From the NCBI RefSeq assembly GCF_030272615.1, contig NC_081415.1, forward strand, positions 368,078,667 to 368,142,666: DNA of 64,000 nt. The letters are read 5' to 3'. The translations under genes were made by a program, and so were the position numbers. Source of the DNA: Cryptomeria japonica. Taxonomy: Eukaryota > Streptophyta > Pinopsida > Cupressales > Cupressaceae. This document shows, in pieces, positions 44,557 through 56,404 of the stretch (positions are counted from its first letter, which is position 1; each line of letters opens with the position of its first letter). The notes beneath the pieces are model-generated. The model ran no database searches. It saw nothing but the letters and a program-made list of their open reading frames with translations, and had not been told where the DNA came from.

Positions 44557-47500
44557 ATGCTCGTTTTAACTAGAGCTCAGAGACGAAGAATCGCAAAGAC
44601 AGAAATCAAAACATTGGAAACAATTGAAGAGCATATAATCATGGAACATGAAGATGAAATACAAGTTGAAGGAGAAATAACATAACAAAACATCAAAGAC
44701 ATCAAAAAGGACCCTCAATTTGATAAACTTATGCAGAAATTGTTGGAGGAAGAAAAAGAAAAATACTTCCTAATGTTAGCCAAATCTGGTGCTACACTTC
44801 CCCAAGATTTTGATGTAAATAGATTAACACAAAAGAAAAGTGATCCTCCCCTAATAACGAACAATATGAGGACATCTTTGGTCTCTGCATGAATGACACA
44901 TCAATTCCCAGTAACACTAGAACCAATGAAGAAAATTACATACCTAGAAGAGATGAAGTAGAAATCCTGAATAACATCCACTCAAATGAAGATACAAGAA
45001 GGGGTAGAGATGAAACAAGAAGAGATCCAAATCCTCCTAGAATACAAAATCAAGGTTATGTAAGAACAAATCATGTCTATAATCCTATCACAACTCTCAC
45101 ACAACAACTACAAGCAATGCAAACACAAATTCAAGATATGAAAAGAGGAAATGTTAGACGATACTCACTTCAAGAAATTTGTCCTTATCCATTCAACAGA
45201 AACCTAAACATGATACCATTTTCTATAGGTTTTGAAACTCCTAGATACAAAAAATATGATGGAAGCACTGACCCTCAAAATCATATATGAGAATTTTGCA
45301 CAATGAGTATGGATTTTTCACATGAGGATCCCTAATTAATGAGACTATTTCCTAAAAGCTTAACTGGACTAGCTATGGAATAGTTCTCCAAACTTCTACC
45401 GGGAATCAAATCATTTTCAGAATTGGTGGATAAGTTCGTTTCACAATACTCTTACATCATACAACATGAAGTAACAATGCTAGACCTATGTAACGCCAAA
45501 CAAAAGAGTGGAGAACCTTTCATGACATTTTTACAATGATGGAGACGGTTAGCTTCACAGTATCCTCGTATAGTGCCATAATACGAAAAAATGGACATAT
45601 TCATTGACAACTTAAACAATCAAATGAGTTATTACTTAAAAATGCAAGGAAATCAAAGTTTTCAAAAAAATGATTGATAATGGAATCAGAATGGAGGAAT
45701 CCATGATAAAGAAAGGTGAGTTGAAAATATACAAAGAAGGAGTCTATCTTCCTAACAACAACAATAACAACAACCACAATGATAAACCAAAGTTTTGGAA
45801 TAGAAATCGAAATGTCGTCAACGATGGAATAGTGGATAAAAATAATGTAAAACCAAAACAATTGATTTTTAATTTATCCACTCACTTAGTAGCAGCACAA
45901 CAAAACAACAATCACCAAAGAGCAACTATGAAAACTTTCTTTCGAAGACAATTTATAAACATTGGTGAACCCCTTGGGTCAACACTAAAGACACTTCTTG
46001 CAAACAAATTGATCACTTTACTAGAAGAAAGGAACTACGAACCTAAAATCAAACCACCTTGGTGGAATGATAATCAATATTGTGATTTCCATCAAAACAA
46101 GGGACATCACACAAATAGTTGTCAGAAGTTGAAACATATCATACAAGATATGATTGATAATGGAGTAATAACTATAGATGGACATAAAACAAATGAATCT
46201 CATACCGCTTTTAAAACTCCGCTTCCAAACTATGAGAAAGGTGAATCATCAACAACAAACAATGGTAAGGGTAAAGCGAAGGTAAACTACGCTCATATAT
46301 ATGACAATGTGGTGAATGTGGTTGTAGTTAAAGAAAAACAAAATCAAGAACATGCTCAGGCTATCACAAGAAGCAAAGCCAAAGTTGTTTTTCCAAGTCC
46401 TACAACAAATGCATCATCCGCTACAACAAAACAATACAATCTAGTGGAACAATTGCAGAAAACACCCGCGCAAATATCCATCTTGGAGCTTTTAAAATTT
46501 TCACCTGCACACAAGGAAATTCTTGAACGAGCATTAGTAGATACCACTGTATCTAAAGATCTTGATATCGACCAATTCCAAACCATGGTGGGACAATTTA
46601 CAAACCCTCATTTCTTGTCATTCACTGAAGATGATGATGTGTCCTTGCAACACCCTCACAACACTCCTTTGCATATTGAAGCCCTCATTCACAAAACGTG
46701 AGTTAAGCGTGTTCTAATAGATGGTGGATCTGGCCTAAATATTTTCTCATTAAGTCTTGTTCATGCCTTAGGATATTTAGAAGATGCAGTTGATGTCCGG
46801 AAGAGAATCACTATAAAAGCCTATGATGAAGAATAACGTTCCTCCAAGGGAATTGTGATACTACCCATCAGAGTGGGACCTCTACAAAAAGACACAGCAT
46901 GCCAAGTGCTAGACTTGGACTTATCATATAATGTACTCTTAGGGAGACCATGGATACATGACTTCCAAGCTGTACCATCAACATATCATCAATGTGTCAA
47001 AATTCCCTATGAGGGACAAGAAATCACAATCTCTGCAGATGCAAATCCATTCCAATATTGGAGCAATCTAAAAATGGGTCAAGAAGTAATTGTTCCACAT
47101 AATAGAGAGGCAACATCTTCAAGCACACAATCCAAAGAACAATCATTTCCATCAATTTTATCAAGTATGGAAAAACAAATGCAACTAAGAGATCGAGGGA
47201 ATGGAGAATATTCAATATCACAATTACCACTTTCTCCTAAACCCTTGGGAAAACCATCAAACTCTAAACAACAACCAATTGTGAAACATCTTTTGATATT
47301 TGATGAAGCATTCATTAGTGTTGGAACCTTATCAAAGGAAGCATAAGACAAAGATGTGCTACACTGGTTATACAAGGATGAAGAAGTTCAACAAAAGGTC
47401 AACAATGTCAGAATACCGACAGAAAAGTATGGAAAGGGATTTAAAATTCTTAGAAGAATGGGATATACCGGAACAGGTCCTATAGGAAAAAGAAAAGAAG

Positions 47501-49262
47501 GTATCTCAGAACCTATTCAACCTTACACTCAGCAGACCAATGACCAAACAGGCTTAGGGTATGGACAAGTCAATCTACGAGAAGGCACATATTTTAATCA
47601 ACAATAAGAGGAATATGAAAACAGACAAGAACAATTGGCAATTGAAAGAGAAGAAAAATCAGCTAAGCAACAAGCACAAGTAAACACAAAATGGCTAAAG
47701 AAGCAAGCTTCAAATCAAAAAGAGAAACAAACTAAAAACATCTCTCAAGAAGCATTAAATCTCAATCAAAGCAAGAAAGAAGCTAATATAAGTCTAGGAG
47801 AACTCGTAGAAAAGTTGACAAAACTCAATCTCAGTCCTGAAGAGGTTGAAAATGAAAGAAGGAAAAGTATAGCCAGAAAAGCAGAAGAAATGTTATATGA
47901 CCAAATCTGTAGATTACAGGTTACAAGTGATACAGATTCTAATGAATGGGAATGGAATTCCTATCACTCTGAAGAATCAGTTGAAGAAAAATGCTTTGAA
48001 GAAGATGTAGGAGTCGATGTAGTTCACACGTATGCAGGACAAATGTCAGGAACTAGTTCACTTGAATTAGAATCACATTTGGCTAACTTGGACTTAACCA
48101 AGGACAATCAGGAACTTCTTACGTGAAGTCATTCTAATGAGAGTACTGTCCTAGACATTGACATACATATCAAAAACTTTGATACATCCATCATGACTCT
48201 TGAAATCCTCAAAACATACCAATCTGATGACCCTCTACCTCTAATCCACCATGAGCTTATTGATTGGGAAAATGAAGGACATACTGCTATTGATACCTTT
48301 CCAAATGACCATGCCATATCTATATATCTTAATGCAATCGAACCCATTACAACTCTCACCAAGAATGTCAGCAACGCATCTTCCAGTCAAGTGGGTGCCA
48401 AATCTCCTAGTCGCAAAAGTGAAAATAAGGAAAGAATACCAAGTATAATGTTGAAAACCATTTATTGCCAACATTAGATCAGGAAAAAGTAAAAAGAAAG
48501 GACGCATCTAACGGTGAAAACCTCCTTGAGGCACCGAAAGATGGGAGATTTGACACTTTACTTGAGCACTATCAAGAAAGATCATCCATTTTGATTGAAC
48601 CAACAGAGGCAGTTAACATTGGCACAACAGAGCAACCAAAGATTCTTCATCCAATGACTTCTTTGTCCAAAGAAGAAATGCAACAATATGTGGAATTCTT
48701 CAAATGAAGGCAAATCAATTTTTCCTAGTCATATGCAGACATGCCAGGATTAGATCTAGAGCTTATTATGCATCACTTGAATGTTAGTCCAGGAGCCAAA
48801 CTAGTCAAACAGAAGTTAAGGAAAATGCATCCTCATATTGCTCTTCTAGTCAAGGCAAAATTAAAGAAATTACTAGATGTTGGATTCATCAGAACAATAG
48901 CTTATCCTCAATGGGTATCTAACATCGTTCCTATTTCAAAACTAGATAAAAGCATCACAATATGCATAGAATTCAAAGATCTTAATAATGCATGTCCAAA
49001 GGATGACTTTCCTTTGCCTAACGTCGACATCATTGTAGATTTAACTGTTGGACACTCCATGTTTTCTCTAAGGGATGGTTTCTCCAGATACTATCAGATC
49101 AAAATAGCACCTGAAGATCAAGAAAAGACAGCTTTCACATGTCCATGGGGTACTTTTTGTTGGAACGCCATGCCTTTTGTATTAAAGAAGTTCTCCAGTC
49201 ATCATGGTTTAATTATACCATCGATGTTTGCACTCACTTCCCACATTTCAAATGCTCAATGA
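44557..49262 (+). pseudogene. gag-protease-G-patch-partial RT of element B
   Basis: The start is ATG 44557 (MLVLTRAQRRRIAKTEIKTL). Gag core lies at about 45240-45670, with frameshifts near 44890 and 45665. From 45670 to 48477 one frame is kept. It holds the histidine/cysteine patch (WWNDNQYCDFHQNKGHHTNS), the protease VLIDGGSGLNIF (Asp codon 46720-46722) and a G-patch-like segment at 47419-47565 (GFKILRRMGYTGTG to GLGYGQ). A Glu/Lys-rich linker follows. After a slip near 48470, RT begins (NNACPKDDFPLPNVD, EDQEKTAF) and breaks off after NAMPF at about 49190. Most stops are of the C-to-T type. It could supply gag and protease at best. Confidence 0.87.
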
Positions 49263-49990
49263 TGACAAAAACGCAAAATAATTCAGTGACTGGTCTGGTC
49301 ATAGATTTGCATTTTCATTTGCATTTTAGTTTCCATTTCATTCTTGCATGGGATCCTACAAGCTCCTTTTAGCCAAGGTTAAGTCTATCACGGGAATCAT
49401 CAAAGCATCATCACAAGTGTATACGCAATCAAAATGATGAACTCATCTCTCTCATGATATTATCGAAATAGCCCAAATCTCATGTTATCTCCCTCAACAG
49501 AATTAACATCAGCATATCCAAATATTTCAGCAACTTGATATCAACAAACTATCAGTTCTTTATCTCATCAACCTTATCAAATCAAATCAATCAATACAAC
49601 CTAATTGATTCTATCTTGTCTTATATAGGATGTATCCTTCCTGAAACCAAACGTTATGATCATGTCTTATACAGGATAATCCTTCCTGAAACTAGACTGA
49701 ATTTTGATCTTATCAATCTAATCAATTAATATTTTTCAATCTTATCAATCTAATCAATCAATAAAATCGAAGAACTCGCATTTTCATCAAACCATAGTTG
49801 CAGAGATCAAATCAAATCTATCGAGATATCAATCTCTCAAAAACTCCAAAGCTCAATTATCTCAATTGATCTCCCAAGGGGGCATCATCATACCGGAATT
49901 TAGCAATCAAGAGTTGGGGCATCCTATCAAATCAATATCATCATCAAAATGAGATTATTCTTTGAATCAATGTGTCATCACACCTCGCTT
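49263..49990 (+). other. 3' region of element B
   Basis: Non-coding. Two copies of the GTCTTATAYAGGATR...TTCCTGAAAC motif lie at 49612-49700, the same core as the 82-bp repeats of leader A. Short ATCAATCAA words are common. Confidence 0.55.
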
Positions 49991-50005
49991 CAAAGAGGGG
50001 AAAAA
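49991..50005 (+). other. Polypurine tract of element B
   Basis: CAAAGAGGGGAAAAA lies directly before the 3' LTR. Confidence 0.85.
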
Positions 50006-51017
50006 TGTATACCCCTAAAAATGGTCTGAAGATAATTAATTAAATAAGCAATTATTTAATTAATCTCCCTCCCCAATTTAATTGAATTCACTAAGCAATT
50101 TGATTAAATTCCCCTTTTCATCTACTTATTAATAAATCTAAGGATTTATTTAATATGTTCATTCCAATAATCCCCTTTAATTAATTAATTCTCCCCATCA
50201 AATACATTTCTTCTAAATCCTTTAATTAATTAAAACAAATCAAATTCATGAGTTGTTGAAATTAATTAGCCTTTTCCTATTATTTGAATTTTTAAATTCA
50301 AATTCTCCTAACTTTTAACCACCTAACCTAACCCCTTCTAAACCTAACCCATTCTATTTACCCATGTTCCCTTTCATCCAGCCTCTTATAGGAGCTTTGT
50401 GACACTTGTCACTAAGTGTTCCCTTTCTTCTAAACCCCTCTAGAAGCCTCTTGACACTTGTCACCATAGAGATGACATGTGTTCCCTTTAATCCAATCCC
50501 CTTTGTCACCCTCCTCCAATTTAACCATTGATATCTTCAGATCAATCTTGACCGTTGATTCTTGCCACCTCACCCCTAGCCTTGGAAATCCTATAAATAG
50601 ACCTCATTTTGGAGAAATATGGATCCCATCTCATTCTCATCTTATGCATTGTTACTATAGGCATCTAGTTTATAGCTTATCATTCTTTAGAAATGTTATC
50701 ATGTTCAATCTTAGCTTAATTGCATCTTCATTCTAGCTTATTTTCTAGAATTAACATGAAATCATGTAGCTTAATCATGCTATCATTGCTAGATCATGCA
50801 TCTTCATCATTTAAATCCTACATTTAAGTGTAGTCAAGTCACTGGAATTTGCATAACCAGATCTGAGAGCAAAATTCATACTCGCATTTACTAGGAGGCG
50901 ATAGATCGCTTAGCTATGGTTTTGTCTTTCTTTGATTTAATTCACTAACCATTTCTTGTAATGATTTATTGAGTACATTGTGTTTGCAGGTATAGGTACA
51001 CTTCACAGAGCATGACA
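50006..51017 (+). repeat. 3' LTR of element B
   Basis: It starts TGTATACCCCTAAAAATGG and ends GAGCATGACA, followed by ATATG. It has the same length as the 5' LTR and a TATA box at 50592-50599. Confidence 0.95.
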
Positions 51018-51022
51018 ATATG

Positions 51023-52573
51023 TACCCAACAACTTTCGGGCTCTAACTCATTAACCAGAACCTATTTTGACTGGTCTCTTTCATCTTTGGATGGGAGTTC
51101 TTGTGTCATGTATTCACACAGTCCTCTCTCATGGGCTATCTTGGTTGTCATCACCTGAATATCATATTCTAAAATCTTGATGATCCAATTAGTCCGCTTC
51201 TCTGTTATTCCTCCCTCCATGATATATTCCCACACACTAGGATGTGTAACTTAGACTACCATTTTGTTGCAAGTGATCAAGTGCCAAAATTTATTTATCC
51301 CTTTGATGATGGAAAAATATTGTCTCTCCACAAAGTTGTATTTATCTCCATAATTCTTAAGCATCCTGGAATGGAAGGCCATGACATGCTCACCCGTACC
51401 TTCATCATATTTTTTGAGTTATCACTATAGTGATGCTATATTCACCGCTATAAACATACATAATAAAATCCTTGGAGAGGTCTAGATTAACAATCACTGA
51501 GGTAGGTGAGATATCTTCTTTCACTTTCTCAAAAGCCTATCTCACCTGATTAGTCCACTTGAATGATTGGTCTTTCTTTAGCATGAGAGTGATAGGTCTA
51601 ATCATTTCTGCAAAGTCTGATATAAATCTACTAACAAAAATTATCTTTCAGGAAGGACTGAACACCTTTCTTATTTATCGATAGGGGTAACTTTTTAAAG
51701 GTCATCACTCAGTCTAGATCAATTACAACCCCATCTTTCAACAACACATTGCCTAGCAACTTTCCTTGCAAGACTCCGAATATACATTTTTTGGGATTCA
51801 AGGAGACCCCAAACTCTAAGAAATTCTAGAAAACCAGCTCTAGATGATCAAAATGATATTATTTGTTTTTAGAAACACAATTAGGCCATCCAAATAGATC
51901 AAAATAATTTTATTTATCAATTCTTTGAAGGCTATGTCCATTGCTCTTTGGAAAGTGGCTCCCGCATTGGAGAGATGAAAAGGCATTTTAGCATACACAA
52001 ATGTTCCCCACTTGGTGGTGAATGTCATTTTATGTTGATCCTATTCTTTAACTAAAACTTGATTATACCCTCAAAAAGCCATCCAGCATAGAAAACATCT
52101 CGGACCCTGTCACGATTTGCAAGATTTTCTCCATGGAAGGAAGAGGGTAATGATCTTTTAAGAAAACCTGGTTTAGTTCTATAAAATATACATAGAGGTG
52201 GATGTCTTTATTTTTGTGTGGATAGGAAATAAATTATTTGGCGGGATATATAATCCATGAGTCAATAAATTTTTGGAGTTCCTAAGACATTAGGGTCTCA
52301 ATCTTGGGATTGAACGGTCTCTATTTCTTCTTGACAGGCTTTGTGATGGGGAGGTATACTCAAAGAGAGTCAATCCTTTGTAAAAGATAGTCAAGTGTTG
52401 TCCTAGTGGGCTCCCTTAACTTTTCATCTGGTCTACTAATCAATTTAGACATCTCAACTCTCTAGGAGTGCTCCTAATCAAGATGTGCTCACTGGTTGCT
52501 CAGGCATGGTTGGGATTCACAAGGGTAAATCCAACCTCACACTTTCAAACTCCTAAAAAATTCTTGTGGAGGT
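51023..52573 (-). pseudogene. RT and RNase H of gypsy element C
   Basis: Read from 52573 down: the RT fingers (WIIYPAK, HYPLPSMEKILQIVTGSEMF near 52180-52060), then FVYAKMPF and NAGATFQRAMDIAF (about 51990-51930). The catalytic site reads YLDG where YLDD is expected (about 51875), so it is dead on that point alone. The RNase H region is in several frames at 51500-51060. The reading continues through the B insertion into integrase at 41373. Confidence 0.8.
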
Positions 52574-53886
52574 TGTAGTATGTGTTTATGATGTTTTCCA
52601 AGGGTAATCAACTGGTTTTGAGTATGGTTTTGATTCATTTCCCCATTGCTCCTTCCTTTCCCTATTTTCTAGGCCTAGTAGCCCTAGAGCCCCAATTAGC
52701 CCTACCTAACCGATTTTTGTGGATTTTCTCACAATTTCCCCAAAGACCCACACAAAATATTTTATGGTCGAGATACCCTTTTGGGAGTATTTTCCAATTT
52801 ATGACATGATAAATCTCAGTATGACCGTACATGTACGGAACCCGAGAAATGCTTGTTTTAGGTGGTTGTAAGCTTGTTTTAGTCTTTTTCCAAGGGTTTG
52901 GTGTCTTCCTTGATCTACCACACCTCCAAACTCACACATATGCTCTGGCACACCCCAATTTCTCATTCCAAACACTTTTCACTTCCAACCCTGCTCATCC
53001 CTGCAAGCACTTGCATAATTTCATTCATTTCCTAATCGGGCTATGACTGAGCTCGCCTAGGAAATGATTCTCATTGGCCTTTTAATGACCTCCAAAGGAA
53101 AATAAAGAATATCTAAAGAATGTTTATTGAGAAGAACTCAAAAGACTCCAAGTTGGAACCATGTTTGGGCCCCTCAAACCCCTACTCAGACTGAGAGCTT
53201 ACAAAATTAACAACTCAATTCAAACCTGCACAAAAACTAATAAAAATGCTTCATGCGCACTACAAGAGAATTTAAAAAACAATAAAACAAATAACAGCAA
53301 CGCAATCAATCCATTAAGTACAAACTGCTGCTCTAATTCTTTGAAAAACATAAGGTAAAACTCAAAAATGGACTCCAATTTGTATTCCAATCTACTCCAA
53401 AAATTCAACAACCTCATTACATTCATTCTCAGGGAATTTCTATGCTATGTTTTTCCTATCTAACTCTCCATCGGTTTCCTAACCAATCTTTTGCTCAAAA
53501 ACGCAAAAAGTTGCTCAACGTTGCAAAAAGTTGTCAAGCAACTTTGACAACTTTTGCCAAAAAGTGCATTTTTGCCTTACATGCTTTGTTTTCTCCTCCA
53601 AACCATCTAGGATGAATAAATACCATTAAATTAACATTTCCCAATGCCAAAAAAGGCTATTCAAGGCATTTTACATCAAAATGCAAGATTATGACATTTT
53701 AGGCTTACAAGGGCTTACAAGCCAAAGTTGAGCAAATGCATTGTCCTAAGGACATTCAACCTACCAAAACATTTCAAAAACATATGAGTACCTAAGAGAA
53801 GAATCTTATTCACCATCTCAAACCAAACTATGAAAAAACACACCAAAATGAAGAAGTTGTACTCAAAACTAGGTGCTCTTGTACCA
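52574..53886. other. Unexplained 1.3-kb block inserted in element C
   Basis: Element C coding stops at VIQHTIELVEGAK (about 53890) and RT-like coding resumes near 52330-52560. The block between starts TGTAGTATG and ends GTACCA, a TG...CA pattern like an LTR, but I find no target duplication. It has no gag or pol text. Tandem-like TTGCAAAAAGTTG words lie near 53505-53560. It could be a solo LTR of a family not otherwise in this window. Edges are uncertain. Confidence 0.4.
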
Positions 53887-54760
53887 CTTTGCACCTTCGA
53901 CAAGCTCAATAGTATGTTGAATGACCTCCATCTTGTACCATTTAAAATCATCATAGGACTAGGTAAAAACACCTTTATAGTTCTCACAAAAACAAATTAA
54001 CTTATCTTTATCCTTTTGTAAAACATTCTTTCTCACTTTTAGCTTTTTACCTTTAGCAACCTCAAGCTCAGTATAATCTCCCTTGTCCGCTATGAATTTT
54101 CTCTTTGGGAATCATCACAATCAAATAAGTTTTCTAAGGTAATTAACCCTCTTGGAAGATTATTATTTCTAAGATGGATAATCTAATCCTCATACACTTA
54201 TGTTCCTTTAGGTTGCAACTACTTGGCAAACTCACAGGATTGTTGGATAAACATTACAATTCGCTCATCATTCTCAAACACTTGCCAATTTTGATCATTA
54301 TCTGAGATTGTTGGTCTCACCATCACCTAGACATAATGCTTCTTATTCAATAAGTCAAATATGGGGATCAAACTAAGATCTGATTGTAGCCAACCAATCT
54401 GCCATTGTATTTTGCTTTCTAAGAATCCCTTGAATATCAAAGTCTCTGAAACTCTCTATCAGATCCTAAACTCTATGTCAGTATGAGTGCATGTGTACAT
54501 TTTTTGTTAAAGATATTCCCCACACTTGCTTAAACACTATCTCTAAGTCTCTGGGGACTCTCGCTTGATACCCATGCATTTGACAAGGCTCGGTCCATGA
54601 ACCAATCCTTCATACTCCACCTCATTATTTGAGTAGGGGAACTGAAAACAAAAGGATCTAAGGGTTTGCTCACTAGATGGGGAAGTTAGGCAAATGTCAG
54701 ATTTGGAGCTTGTCTTACACATCACTCCATCAAAATACTAAGTCCAAATCCTAGAATTCC
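53887..54760 (-). pseudogene. Second RNase H and pre-RT linker of element C
   Basis: Read from 54760 down: YFDG near 54737, a LTSPSSEQTLRSFCFQF stretch, NNEVEYEGLVHG near 54630-54600, then VWDLIESFRDF and MADWLA near 54380. This is the RNase H fold with the Asp, Glu and Asp motifs (one middle Asp is unclear). It is followed by a linker (NWQVFEND near 54290) and the segment leading into RT (ENYKGVFT, VIQHTIELVEGAK at 53980-53890). It lies before RT, whereas in element G the extra RNase H lies after RT. I recall plant gypsy sequences with this order but cannot verify it here. Confidence 0.7.
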
Positions 54761-56404
54761 AATCCTGTTCTTCTTTCCCTTTATCCTTTGAATCCTTAAA
54801 GACCTTGGTGATTACTTGATCTTCATCAAAAATCACATAAGTTCCAATGTCGGTAGGATGGTAATTGCCAAATGGATCAGTATCTATAAACTCATTGAGA
54901 AAAACTTCTTATTCAGGAGTCCAATCACTCGTTACGTCCTCATCTTCTAGTATCTCAACACATTGCATTTAATCTTTGGTAATAGAGGTAAAGGATACCT
55001 CAAAATTCATCAACGCTTCATCGGTTACATGCTCAAAATGAAAAGACTTAGACACTATTTTTAACTTATCCCCATGCGTAGTTCTTAGACTAAGGTGAAA
55101 CCAATCTAGGGAAAGATACCTACCTATTTTTTCAATGAAATCTCTTGATAGGTAAAGACCAAAAATAGGGGGAATATCAACTATCACCACCTCTTGGGGA
55201 ACTATGATTCTAGGACAAGCATACATGATCAGCAAGAGCTTTCTAAATATACATATGGCTTGAAATTTTTTCTCATCAAGTTGCATGAGTCCTCTATCTA
55301 AGGGCTCGTATTCAAGCTTTAGGACCTCAACTATTTTTTTAGGCATGACAGTAGTGCTTTCTCTAGAATCATTCATTAAATATGAAGTAATTTATCCCCT
55401 ACAATAAGAGTCAAAAACAAGGGAGTAGGCATTGATTTATCTACCTTTTCATTCATGGGAGCCTCTCCATTTGTGAGCACTATAGTGTGATGTGATTGAC
55501 TCCTGGCTTTAGGCTTTTTATCTTTCGCTAATACTAGCTTTGTCATTGATCTAGTGTGGTATTCTTTGACTCACCTAATTCTTCCCCCAACAAATATTTC
55601 TGCTCACCACAAAGATACGCTCGTAGGAGCCTTTTGAGTTGTTCCACCATATTCAATATCGGTGGGATAGATTTGGATCCTTCTTCTTATAAGGTGTGAC
55701 CTCCTTGGGCTTTTGGAAAGGTGTAATTATGGCAAGTTGGTCTTGAGCTTTGTTTGAATACATCTTAGGCTACCGAATCACAATTTCTCCCATGAATTTG
55801 TGCTTCGAGTCGAGGTTATAATTAGATTGTACATAAGGATATTTTGAGGTTGAAGCATCATTTGCAAACACCACTTTTTCACCCTCCATTCATGAGAAAA
55901 GAGTAAGATCCAGGGTAATTTTGGATTCTTATTCCAAATACATGCCTTGCATTTGAGTGGTCAGCATAGAATTGTCCATCTCAAGATAATCATATACTCC
56001 AGTGTCAGAAGTAACTCCTTGGCTCCACTGCTCGGCTACCTTCTGTTGCGAATGGCAATTTCGTGGCATGTGAGCTTCATTACATGGAAAACGCTAGGAA
56101 TTAGTATTGTCCGCTAAATTATTTTGACCCAGAACCAACTCCTTGTTTTGGTTTGGCATAATAGCTTGCAAAGGAGTTGATATTGGTATGATTTTATTTT
56201 TTAGTTATGTTTAATCAGCCTTTGCACCCCTCTGAAACTATTTTTGTTGATATGGAGGCCTTCCACCTTCATCATTCAGAAACGGGCGCCTTGTGGGTGT
56301 TGCTTGATGTCATTTGATGTTGATTATCTCATTTGAAAAGGTCCATAATAGGTTTTTCATATCATTCTCTTTAGCCACCAATGAAGTTGAAGTAGAAACT
56401 CCAC
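54761..56404 (-). pseudogene. Zinc-knuckle and protease-linker region of element C
   Basis: An open stretch at 55376-54969 carries VDIPPIFGLYLSRDFIEKIG, which resembles the segment after the retropepsin active site in plant gypsy elements. Upstream, CNEAHMPRNC near 56085 looks like a decayed zinc knuckle. I do not see a clear D-S/T-G active site. Stops are frequent. Confidence 0.5.

Larger units (their letters stand above)
41379..51017 (+). mobile_element. Tat-type gypsy element B, 9.64 kb, pol deleted
   Basis: Both LTRs are exactly 1012 bp and the element is flanked by a perfect ATATG duplication (41374-41378 and 51018-51022). I count about 40 substitutions and no gaps between the LTRs, roughly 96 percent identity. 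Inside are a tRNA-Lys type primer site, a 2.1-kb leader, gag, protease, a G-patch-like segment and only the first part of RT. RT catalytic motif, both RNase H domains and integrase are gone. It lies within the integrase region of element C. Confidence 0.95.

Noticed and set aside
44310-44573. 87-residue ORF upstream of B gag as an extra gene
   Set aside because: It overlaps the shared leader motif at 44338-44381 and runs past the gag start in another frame. No protein motif is present.
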